A DNA stretch of 60,585 nucleotides from Staphylococcus pettenkoferi. GTDB lineage: Bacteria > Bacillota > Bacilli > Staphylococcales > Staphylococcaceae. The notes beneath the pieces were generated by a model. The model saw only the letters and a list, made by a program, of their open reading frames with translations, did no database searches and was not told the DNA's origin. The stretch lies in assembly GCF_002902685.1 (NCBI RefSeq), contig NZ_PPRN01000024.1, positions 1 to 60,585 of the forward strand, read 5' to 3'. Shown here piece by piece: positions 53,884 to 60,585 of this stretch; position 1 is the stretch's first letter, and every line of letters begins with the position of its first letter. Position numbers and translations under genes: made by a program.

Positions 53884-55445
53884 GTCGTTGTCGCTCCTTT
53901 CTCGTAAAGCGGATTATTAACGTACGTATGTTGGTAATCATAGCCATCTTCATAAATACGCATCTTCAATAGTGATTTAATACGAAAAGTAGGTTGCTGC
54001 AATAAATCAATTTGTGGCTGATAACGGTCATTATATTTACGAAGTTGTTCACGAATGATGTAGTAGCCGATAGATGGTTCGTAACCATACTGTTCTAGTA
54101 CACGGATAAGTTGGAACAAGTGATTGTAAAGCACAGAATGTGAGAATACTGCAAGTAGTTCATCAAAGTCATCTGTGATAAGACCAGTCGAACCATCGAT
54201 ATCGACATCTCTATCGAAGAGTCGCACGCCTCCGAAATCGCGAACGTAAATCTTCGTCGGTAAGCCCTCTTGAATTTCAATCGTACTATTCTGCATGTGC
54301 GCTTCGAGACTAATCCCCTCTTCTAAAAGCAGACGATACGTCGCTTCGAGTAGGATGGCAGTGTATTGTTCAAGAAATTGTGTTGTCGCTGTTTCAAAGG
54401 AGAGATTTTGGCGTTCCATTAAGCGTTCAATACATTCAATCAAGATATGTTGATCAGTAATAAAACTTTTCGTAATCAAACTCGCACAAACGAGGTGATG
54501 CGTTTGGTGCGCTTGAGTCGTTTCAGGGAGCCGTTCACGTAGTAAATAACTCACTTTATTCGCGTGTGCTTCATCGATATTTAAAAACGCACCTGCTAGG
54601 TCCCTCTGAATCGCGCTATGATGATAGTCGCCTCCAGCATAGATTTGCGCTACCGCTTCACTCAATGCAATACCGTTGCGAATAGAAGGTGGCGAAACAT
54701 TGCGTACAGCGCTGGTCGCTTGGACATTCACCGCCGTTTTCACAATGGCGTTAAACTGTGGCACGTCTAGCGTTCTAAACGACAATAATGGTCGTGCTGA
54801 AATAGCATGTTGATAGAGTGGGATGAGCTGTTCCTGCTGTAGTAATTCCGGGTATTGTTGTCGAACGAAATGTTCCAGTTGCCATTCATGAAGAAAGAGT
54901 ATTTCATAACGTGAAATATCGATATTCTGTGTTGATAACTCATTCTGAAGTTGTTCAAACCACTGCGTATATTCCGGGCTGAGCGTTGAGTGAGTAGGAT
55001 GAATTTGTGTCACGAGTTCTGATGCACAGAGTACTGGAATAATCCGCGCTTGCTGTCTAAATTCTGGAGAGAATGTGATGACCTGTTCGGAATTAAATCC
55101 TAACTTCGTCTTCGTCATCGGATGGAAAGGATGCCCTTCCGTAACGCTCTGCTCAAAGAAAGTATCGTCTAAACCTTCCCCGTGCACGAAATCAAAGATG
55201 TCTTTATAGTGCGGACTGTAGCGCTCACGGTCTTGTTGATATTGAAGATAGCTGAGCGTGAGGTTCTGTTCTGAGTTGGCAAGTTCAGCTTGGATGCGAC
55301 CATCTGATTCTAACTGTGTGAGATCGAGTTGTTCAAAATCTGCAAGCTGACGGACACGTTGTTGAACTTCTTGTTGTGCTTCCGTTTCAGCTTGGTGCAA
55401 CTGTTTTTCAGTCACTTTTGGAAAATGTTTATGTATATCGCTCAA
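53871..55445 (-). CDS. NIS siderophore synthetase (IucA/IucC family), first in operon
   Basis: A protein of about 524 residues. The start is placed at the TTG at 55445, eight bases after AAGGA; a longer frame to TTG 55469 has no site. GHPFHPMTKTKLGFNSEQV near residues 110-128, VKTAVNVQATSAVRNVSPPSIRNG near 238-261 and GISLEAHMQNSTIEIQEGLPTKIYVRDFGGVRL near 372-404 are the NIS synthetase blocks. It is shorter than many family members of 580-650 residues. As the first gene behind the Fur promoter it catalyses one citrate-amine coupling; which of SfaB or SfaD it corresponds to cannot be decided by eye. Confidence 0.82.
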   Translation of the reverse strand: MSDIHKHFPKVTEKQLHQAETEAQQEVQQRVRQLADFEQLDLTQLESDGRIQAELANSEQNLTLSYLQYQQDRERYSPHYKDIFDFVHGEGLDDTFFEQSVTEGHPFHPMTKTKLGFNSEQVITFSPEFRQQARIIPVLCASELVTQIHPTHSTLSPEYTQWFEQLQNELSTQNIDISRYEILFLHEWQLEHFVRQQYPELLQQEQLIPLYQHAISARPLLSFRTLDVPQFNAIVKTAVNVQATSAVRNVSPPSIRNGIALSEAVAQIYAGGDYHHSAIQRDLAGAFLNIDEAHANKVSYLLRERLPETTQAHQTHHLVCASLITKSFITDQHILIECIERLMERQNLSFETATTQFLEQYTAILLEATYRLLLEEGISLEAHMQNSTIEIQEGLPTKIYVRDFGGVRLFDRDVDIDGSTGLITDDFDELLAVFSHSVLYNHLFQLIRVLEQYGYEPSIGYYIIREQLRKYNDRYQPQIDLLQQPTFRIKSLLKMRIYEDGYDYQHTYVNNPLYEKGATTTCNG

Positions 55446-55494
55446 TTGAGCGTTCCTTGTTAATTTCAAAAAATCACTATCCTTTGTCTATTTA

Positions 55495-55543
55495 TGATAA
55501 TGAGAATCGTTATCAATTATATAGAACTTATGCTATTTGTCAA
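55495..55543 (-). promoter_or_regulatory. Fur-controlled promoter of the siderophore synthesis operon
   Basis: On the minus strand TTGACA (55538-55543), 16 bases and TATAAT (55516-55521) are followed by a Fur box reading GATAATGAGAATCGTTATC on the plus strand (55496-55514), near the 19-base consensus. Confidence 0.87.
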
Positions 55544-55601
55544 TGAACTTTTATAAATTTAGAAATTAAGTGGAATTTGTTTTGAATTTTCAAGAATTAA
55601 A

Positions 55602-55646
55602 AAATGGAGTGAGACCGAAATCGACTTGATTTCGTAGTCTCACTCC
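55602..55646 (-). terminator. Terminator of the methyltransferase/FhuD-like operon
   Basis: GGAGTGAGAC pairs with GTCTCACTCC and GAAATC with GATTTC inside; TTTTTT follows on the minus strand. Confidence 0.9.
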
Positions 55647-55667
55647 TGCGTATTAACCTATAACATT

Positions 55668-56597
55668 CTATTTTTCTGCCATTTCTTTCAAAGTTTTAAA
55701 GAAAATCTCGCGTTGTTTTTCAAGTGAAATAGGGTCGTTATATTGTGTTTCTGAAACATCAAATTCAATGACACGATGGTTTTTAACGGCATCTAAATTC
55801 TGCCAATAATTTGTGTTCTCAAATGAAGGTTGATGGTCACCTTGCTGTGCTATAACAGCAATGTCGCCAATATAATCGTTGAATAATTCCGGTTTCAAAG
55901 GTGTCGCAAACTTACTTTTAGTCGCTTCAGCAAGCTTATCTGGCTGTTTCAAACCATAGCCTTCATAAATAATTTCTGTGCCACGGCCGAGATGGGTGCT
56001 AAATGCCATGATCCCTTTCGGCGTCTCTTGAACTACAGACGCTGTCTTACCTTTAATAAACGGCTCTAACTCTTTCTTATCTTTCGCTAATTTCGCGTCC
56101 CAATCTTTCAACCACTGGTCTGCTTTCTGCTCTTCACCAACAAGTTTCGCCAAATTCTTCGTATTGTCTTTATATGTCGATTTCTGTGCATCAAATGCCA
56201 CAGTCGGCGCCACTTTCTTGAGTTTCTTTAAATTTTTATCTTCAACAGTTGTAATAATTAAGTCTGGCTTCTCTTTTACGACCGCTTCAACATTGGTATT
56301 ATCTATTCGCTTAATCCCTTTAGTTGCTTCGTTCAAGACCTTGTTCTGTTCCACAAACTTCGGAACTGCCACAGGTTTATGACCGAATTTCACTAAAGCA
56401 CCTACATAGGTTGGGTGTAAAACGACGATACGTTGCGGATCAGTAGGCACTTTGACTTTATCGCCATTATCAGAAGTATAAGTTTGATGTGATGCGCCTT
56501 TATCTCCTTTTGATGATGAGTGACTTTGTTTGCTGTTTGTGCCACACGCCCCTACAAATAACATCAGACATAGCACTAGAATAATTAATTTTTTCAT
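55668..56597 (-). CDS. FhuD/FhuD2-like iron siderophore-binding lipoprotein
   Basis: A 309-residue lipoprotein with signal MKKLIILVLCLMLFVGAC (lipobox FVGAC). It resembles S. aureus FhuD2 in PQRIVVLHPTYVGALVKFGHKPVAV near residues 57-81, NVEAVVKEKPDLIITT near 101-116, LKKLKKVAPTVAFD near 122-135 and YNDPISLEKQ near 285. FhuD-type proteins bind ferric hydroxamates and work with FhuCBG encoded elsewhere. Its ATG overlaps the TGA of the methyltransferase gene, so both are made from the Fur promoter near 57489-57516. Confidence 0.83.
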   Translation of the reverse strand: MKKLIILVLCLMLFVGACGTNSKQSHSSSKGDKGASHQTYTSDNGDKVKVPTDPQRIVVLHPTYVGALVKFGHKPVAVPKFVEQNKVLNEATKGIKRIDNTNVEAVVKEKPDLIITTVEDKNLKKLKKVAPTVAFDAQKSTYKDNTKNLAKLVGEEQKADQWLKDWDAKLAKDKKELEPFIKGKTASVVQETPKGIMAFSTHLGRGTEIIYEGYGLKQPDKLAEATKSKFATPLKPELFNDYIGDIAVIAQQGDHQPSFENTNYWQNLDAVKNHRVIEFDVSETQYNDPISLEKQREIFFKTLKEMAEK

Positions 56598-57430
56598 ATT
56601 TCTCTCTCCCTTTGTCCAATAACGACAATTTTATTATTTAAACGATATTTCAAATAAGGCATCCATCTCAATACGCCTAACCCTTTCCACCGATGTGAAT
56701 AATAGTCAAACAGGCTATGTTCTGAAGTGACACGCAACGTTTGTGGAAGTATTTTTACGAAATCCGGCAAACGATTATAGCCAAATTTGAAACTTGGCTT
56801 TGAATCCAATCGAGAAACAGTGGGATGGTAATGCGTATGGTCGGCCATGAGCTGTGAACAACATTCCACAATCATCTGTAGTTGATGCTGATTGAACTTC
56901 TGACTGACGAAATTGAAAAACTGCTGCACTTCACTACGCTCAAAGTACATCAGCACGCCTTCAACAATGATGAGAATTTCACTCTTCTCAGAATAGGGGG
57001 ACCACGTCATCACATCATCCATCCACGTTTCATCTAACATCGATTTCGCTATGAACCGATTGAGTTCCGTCTCTGTGAAGAACTGTTTCCTGAGCAAGAT
57101 GACTTCCGGTACGTCTAAATCAATCCACGGAATGTCTTCAAGATTCAAGCGTTGCCTTCTCGTATCTAAACCGCACCCGATATTGATGATGAGTGGCCGT
57201 CTCGCTTGTTGAATAAAACGCCTCACGAGTTGGTCGATTAACCACGTGCGAACACTGATACCGACTTGCGTCATCCATGAGCCACTAAACTTATCAAAGT
57301 TATAATCTAAAGAGGCCATGATTTTCTGAGATAATGGATCTTTGATAATGCCGCGTGGTCTCTCGGTTTCGTAACTTCGTGCTACTAGTGGAATCAACAG
57401 CGATTCAGGTATACCTTGCAGTTGTGTCAT
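56594..57430 (-). CDS. Class I SAM-dependent methyltransferase (LCMT/TcmP family)
   Basis: A 278-residue methyltransferase of the leucine carboxyl methyltransferase-like (PPM1/TcmP) group. ARSYETERPRGIIKDPLS near residues 17-34 is the N-terminal family block, LIINIGCGLDTRRQRL near 79-94 is motif I, WIDLDVPEVILLRKQF near 101-116 is motif II, and IIVEGVLMYFE near 153-163 is post-II. Members O-methylate carboxyl or hydroxyl groups of small molecules or proteins. It is unusual in an iron-regulated unit; a siderophore-modifying role is an inference. AAAGGAGAG precedes the ATG. Confidence 0.8.
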   Translation of the reverse strand: MTQLQGIPESLLIPLVARSYETERPRGIIKDPLSQKIMASLDYNFDKFSGSWMTQVGISVRTWLIDQLVRRFIQQARRPLIINIGCGLDTRRQRLNLEDIPWIDLDVPEVILLRKQFFTETELNRFIAKSMLDETWMDDVMTWSPYSEKSEILIIVEGVLMYFERSEVQQFFNFVSQKFNQHQLQMIVECCSQLMADHTHYHPTVSRLDSKPSFKFGYNRLPDFVKILPQTLRVTSEHSLFDYYSHRWKGLGVLRWMPYLKYRLNNKIVVIGQREREI

Positions 57431-57472
57431 AGCTGTTCTCTCCTTTGAGTTAGGTAAAATGAGTGTATGATA

Positions 57473-57516
57473 TTGATAATCATTATCAATTATAGCATAA
57501 TAGTAACTATCTACAA
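57473..57516. promoter_or_regulatory. Divergent Fur-controlled promoters sharing one palindrome
   Basis: TTGATAATCATTATCAA (57473-57489) is a perfect 8-1-8 Fur palindrome. Leftward, TTGTAG (57511-57516), 16 bases and TATAAT (57489-57494) lead into the box. Rightward, TTGATA (57473-57478), 17 bases and CATAAT (57496-57501) use the box as -35. One Fur dimer pair could shut both directions. Confidence 0.83.
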
Positions 57517-57539
57517 GTACTTATTTGGGAGGCTATGTA

Positions 57540-58232
57540 ATGAAACAGTTTGTATTTCACTTCGACAAGGACGGTTATCACATTGCTGTTAAGTTACCAC
57601 GCAGTTATTATCAAGCATGCGATAGTCGTTATCCTGCATTAATCGTTCACGATGGCGACGATTTATTTAAAAAGTTAAAAAGTGAGATTATTTTTATCGG
57701 AATCGAATCACCTAAGCGTGCCCACGACTTTACACCTTGGGCAGCCCAAGTGAATGACCAAGAAACTAAGGGACAAGCGGATCAATACTTAGGTTGGTTG
57801 GTGGAAACTTTAATTCCTGATTTACGTGCGCAATTTCGCATTTGCGATAAGCGAGAGAAACTGGGCATCAGCGGCGCTTCGTATGGGGCACTCGTTGCGT
57901 TATACGCGTTGTATCGTTATCCAGAAACCTTTGGCAAGTTCATGCTTATTTCACCGTCTCTTTGGTACCCTAACTTTATTGAATTTATGAAACGTGAAGT
58001 GTCTATTTCTACAGCAGTTGATGTCTATTGGTACGTAGGTTTGAAAGAAGGTATTCGCCACACACATCGCCTTAAAGAAATGGTTCCGAATAGCTTAGAA
58101 GGACAACGTTTGCTAAAAGGAGCCCTACAAAATCATGATGCCTCGTTATACTTTGAAACATCACGACGTGGCATTCATAGACAGCGCTATTTTAAGAAAT
58201 ACTTTAAACGTGGTGTATGCCAATTATTCTAG
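57540..58232 (+). CDS. Alpha/beta hydrolase esterase (IroE/Fes/BesA-like)
   Basis: A 230-residue esterase D-type hydrolase (PF00756-like). The start is set at the ATG at 57540, eight bases after GGGAGG. The nucleophile elbow is GISGASYGALVAL near residues 104-116, the oxyanion region is IFIGIESPKRAHDFTPW near 45-61, and the acid and His are expected near 168 (GLKEG) and 200 (NHDASLYF). Related iron-regulated esterases split ester-linked ferric siderophores in the cytoplasm. It shares a Fur palindrome with the methyltransferase/FhuD-like operon, so iron release from an imported siderophore is a fair inference. Confidence 0.8.
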   Translation: MKQFVFHFDKDGYHIAVKLPRSYYQACDSRYPALIVHDGDDLFKKLKSEIIFIGIESPKRAHDFTPWAAQVNDQETKGQADQYLGWLVETLIPDLRAQFRICDKREKLGISGASYGALVALYALYRYPETFGKFMLISPSLWYPNFIEFMKREVSISTAVDVYWYVGLKEGIRHTHRLKEMVPNSLEGQRLLKGALQNHDASLYFETSRRGIHRQRYFKKYFKRGVCQLF

Positions 58233-58247
58233 TTTTGGGAAATATAG

Positions 58248-58312
58248 AAAAGCTTCAACCCGAACGATAATTTAGACTTACCTGTCTTTGTCGTTCGAAT
58301 TGAAGCTTTTTT
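58248..58312. terminator. Terminator after the esterase gene
   Basis: AAAAGCTTCAA plus CGAACGA pairs with TCGTTCG plus TTGAAGCTTTT, with T-run TTTTTTG on the plus strand. Confidence 0.88.
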
Positions 58313-58443
58313 GAGAAAGTGATAAGAAAATTCGGTGTTATTTCATTTTCATTCATGAAATCTCACAATTACTCATTTTTAAGACTACCCGGTGTCTTAA
58401 ATTATTATTTTTATGCGCTACTCTTCTTATTCAAATCTCACAA

Positions 58444-59421
58444 TCACTCATTCATTTCGGCTTTAACTTTCACATGTTTACGTGCTATTTCATTCCCATT
58501 TTGATCATATTTTACAATCTGACCATCCTTCGCTGGTGAATATGAGCCAAGCAACTCTCCATCTTGATTACGATATTTCATAGTCCAAACGTCTGGATGC
58601 TTTGGATCATCAAAACTTACGTTGTCCCATAAATACTGGTTATCAATAGGATGGCCCTCAAAGTCTTGAATTATTTGATGGATTTGAGAACGCATATGCG
58701 CCATCGTTGTAGGTAGAGCAGCCACACTGTCCGTATCAGGTTTCTGTTTCGCTTGTTTCACTTTTTCCGTCAGTTCAGGCCAAGCGCGATGATTTTTATA
58801 TTTATCATATAGATCTTTAATATTCACTTCTTCACCATTTTTGAGCAAATCATTGTAGTCAACGACCGTCGTTTGTGTCCCACCGATATATATTTTCGAA
58901 TCACTCACTCCAATGATTGATGCTGCATCCTCAACACCTGGATATAGCGAATAGAATTTCATCCCTTCCGGCGCATTACTCACATTGAGTTCCTGCTTTA
59001 ATATTAAATGATTAATAATATAATTCATTTTACCCGCAGGTGCATTTGCCGTGTAGAAACCTGTGAGAACTTCATTTTTTGTCAATATATGTTTTTGGTT
59101 CGTTTTTGCATAAAATGCTAAAGCAAGACGCTGATCTTCTGATAATTGCGAGGGCGCATCTGCTTGTTCGGATTGCGCTTGCTTATCTTTATGACCTTGG
59201 GATTTTTCTGCCTGTTGATTATCTTTCTTTTTAAATTTTTGATGCGCTTTCTCTTCGTGGTGCTTTTTATCTTCATGATGTTTGTGTGTTTCTTTATGTG
59301 CTTGAGTTTCTTTGTGCTCGTGACTCTCTTTCTTTGTGTGTTGCCCGTCATGTTCATGACTTTGGCCACATGCCGCAAGTAATAGTAAAGCTGTACCACT
59401 CGTTAATAGAAGTTTTTTCAT
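58444..59421 (-). CDS. Lipoprotein with His-rich insert
   Basis: A lipoprotein of about 325 residues starting at the ATG at 59421, eight bases after GGAGG, with signal MKKLLLTSGTALLLLAAC. Residues 19-90 are a low-complexity stretch of His, Lys, Glu and Gln (HEHDGQH, HKETHKHHEDKKHHEE) with about 17 His, expected to bind Zn, Ni or Cu. From about residue 92 (LSEDQRLALAFYAKTN) the protein is paralogous to the next gene to the right. It lies outside the cell, membrane-anchored. I know no function for the family; the insert suggests metal scavenging or buffering. A near-consensus cre lies upstream. Confidence 0.75.
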   Translation of the reverse strand: MKKLLLTSGTALLLLAACGQSHEHDGQHTKKESHEHKETQAHKETHKHHEDKKHHEEKAHQKFKKKDNQQAEKSQGHKDKQAQSEQADAPSQLSEDQRLALAFYAKTNQKHILTKNEVLTGFYTANAPAGKMNYIINHLILKQELNVSNAPEGMKFYSLYPGVEDAASIIGVSDSKIYIGGTQTTVVDYNDLLKNGEEVNIKDLYDKYKNHRAWPELTEKVKQAKQKPDTDSVAALPTTMAHMRSQIHQIIQDFEGHPIDNQYLWDNVSFDDPKHPDVWTMKYRNQDGELLGSYSPAKDGQIVKYDQNGNEIARKHVKVKAEMNE

Positions 59422-59473
59422 CGCTGTAACCTCCATACTTTTTCATTTATAGTAAAAAGAGATATTTTCTTTG

Positions 59474-59487
59474 TGTAAGCCCTTTCA
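59474..59487. promoter_or_regulatory. Near-consensus cre upstream of the His-rich lipoprotein gene
   Basis: On the minus strand TGAAAGGGCTTACA differs from the cre consensus only at the central C (G here). The same 14 bases recur at 60558-60571. Confidence 0.5.
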
Positions 59488-59655
59488 TGTCAATTATACA
59501 CAACTCTATTTAAATTTGAGTATTTAATATCAAAGCACAGAGGTGTCTTTAAATTATCGAGCCAATACAGCAAGCTATCGATGGAGAATATTTATTGTTT
59601 TCTTGTGATTACTTTTTCAAATCACGAAATGCGTTACTTAATTCTCCCAACTTGA

Positions 59656-60450
59656 TTACCGATCTTCACTTTTAATCTTCTTACTCTTCACTTTTTTACC
59701 ATTCTTATCGTACTTCACAATTTTATTATCTTTAATCGTATAAGTACCTAAGACTTCACCGTCTTTATTACGGTAGCTCACTGTCCAATGGTCAGAATCA
59801 TCAAAGCTGACATTATCCCATAAATATTTATCACTTAGCTCTTTTCCTTCAAATTCTGATATCTGATGATACATTTGTGAACGCATATGTGCCATCGTTG
59901 TAGTACCTGTATCAGCATCCTCGACATTTGATTCTTTCTTCGCTTTTTTCACTTTATCAGTTAATTCAGGCCAAGCTCGGTGATTCTTGTGTTTCTTGTA
60001 TAAATCTTTTACTTTAATCTCTATACCATTATTCAACATCTGTGAATAGTCTTGAAGTTGAGCTTGTGTGCTTCCTATAAACAACTTCGACTTACTTACG
60101 CCAATCACAGATTCTGCTTCTCTAGTTTGAGGATGAACAGTATAGAACTTCATACCTTTCGGCGCATTATCCACATCCCCCACTTTTTGTAAAACGAGAT
60201 GATTAATTTGTCGTTTTTCATCCCCATTTTGACCTTTATACGTATAAAAACCAGTCAATATATCATTTTTAGACAACATATAATCTTTACTATTATTATC
60301 ATAAAATGCGAGCGCAAGGCGTTGATTCTCTGATAATTGAGAGACTTTCTCCTGTTGAGAATGCGCCTTGTTCCCATCTTCACCCTGACCTTGTCCGCAT
60401 CCTGTAAGCAATAATAAAGCCGCTCCACTTGCTACAAACAACTTTTTCAT
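59656..60450 (-). CDS. Lipoprotein paralogue without the His-rich insert
   Basis: A lipoprotein of about 264 residues starting at the ATG at 60450 (GGAGG eight bases upstream; a longer frame to 60483 lacks a site). Signal MKKLFVASGAALLLLTGC. It shares with its neighbour the blocks LSENQRLALAFY, GFYTYKG, NAPKGMKFYTVHPQTREAESVIGVSKSKLFIGSTQ, KNHRAWPELTDKVKKAK and TTMAHMRSQMYHQISEFEG, and ends with a hydrophilic WTVSYRNKDGEVLGTYTIKDNKIVKY beta-rich part. The two arose by tandem duplication, including their upstream regions. Function unknown. Confidence 0.75.
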   Translation of the reverse strand: MKKLFVASGAALLLLTGCGQGQGEDGNKAHSQQEKVSQLSENQRLALAFYDNNSKDYMLSKNDILTGFYTYKGQNGDEKRQINHLVLQKVGDVDNAPKGMKFYTVHPQTREAESVIGVSKSKLFIGSTQAQLQDYSQMLNNGIEIKVKDLYKKHKNHRAWPELTDKVKKAKKESNVEDADTGTTTMAHMRSQMYHQISEFEGKELSDKYLWDNVSFDDSDHWTVSYRNKDGEVLGTYTIKDNKIVKYDKNGKKVKSKKIKSEDR

Positions 60451-60557
60451 CCCTATAACCTCCATAAACTTCAACCCAATCATGATGACCTACATTTTTA
60501 ATTGAGCTACTATGATTTTATGTATTATTTATAGTCGTAAAAGAAATAATATTTTTA

Positions 60558-60571
60558 TGTAAGCCCTTTCA
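60558..60571. promoter_or_regulatory. Near-consensus cre upstream of the second lipoprotein gene
   Basis: TGAAAGGGCTTACA on the minus strand, identical to the site at 59474-59487, shows that the promoter region was duplicated with the gene. Confidence 0.5.
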
Positions 60572-60585
60572 TATTTATTATACAC

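Overview
The window is chromosomal DNA of a pigmented, low-GC Gram-positive coccus, most likely a Staphylococcus (sensu lato). The reasons are a full staphyloxanthin-type carotenoid cluster (crtO, N, M, P, Q), an hts/sfa-type carboxylate-siderophore locus behind Fur boxes, an Opp4-like oligopeptide transporter, CcpA cre sites and AGGAGG-type ribosome binding sites. The species cannot be fixed from the sequence alone. No rRNA, tRNA, CRISPR array, transposase or phage structural gene was seen.

Layout, left half. 1-6.1 kb: a partial membrane gene, an ABC-ATPase-domain protein, then a catabolite-controlled operon (amidohydrolase, M20 amidohydrolase, glutamine-synthetase-like ligase). 6.1-9.8 kb: a self-regulated XRE/DUF3169/ABC exporter operon and a WYL regulator. 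9.8-12.5 kb: glycolate/lactate-type oxidase glcDF. 12.6-18.4 kb: oppADFBC. 18.5-22.3 kb: a polyol catabolic operon (FGGY kinase, RbtT/DalT-type permease, SDR dehydrogenase) behind a perfect cre. 22.5-25.3 kb: an NAD(P)-binding protein and an AT-rich accessory pair made of an HTH protein with an ImmA-like domain that has lost its zinc ligands and an unrecognised partner.

Middle. 25.4-31 kb: carotenoid operon in the order crtO-N-M-P-Q, unlike the O-P-Q-M-N order of S. aureus. 31-33.4 kb: three small membrane or secreted proteins and an alpha/beta hydrolase. 33.6-37 kb: glucose 1-dehydrogenase, a 126-bp nested inverted-repeat element, a frameshifted LysR pseudogene and the MFS efflux gene it probably once controlled. 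37-43.5 kb: a BCCT betaine transporter, a TetR regulator, an OpuAC-type binding lipoprotein and an MMPL exporter. 43.7-44.8 kb: an OhrR-like MarR regulator with twin palindromic operators and glutathione peroxidase.

Right half. 44.9-46.9 kb is a gene-poor plastic segment with a decayed toxin-antitoxin locus, a truncated XRE protein, two tandem copies of a large structured element whose stems covary, and three 35-bp tandem repeats. 46.9-58.3 kb is an iron-acquisition island. It holds htsABC, a four-gene siderophore synthesis/export operon, and a second Fur-controlled unit in which a FhuD-like lipoprotein and a TcmP/LCMT-type methyltransferase are divergent from an IroE/Fes-like esterase. All three iron promoters share one architecture (-35, 16 bp, TATAAT, Fur box). 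58.4-60.5 kb: two tandem paralogous lipoproteins, one with a His-rich insert, each behind a near-consensus cre.

Best candidates for something undescribed: the covarying element pair (46.1-46.8 kb), the pseudo-ImmA pair (23.3-25.3 kb) and the methyltransferase/esterase siderophore unit (55.7-58.2 kb).
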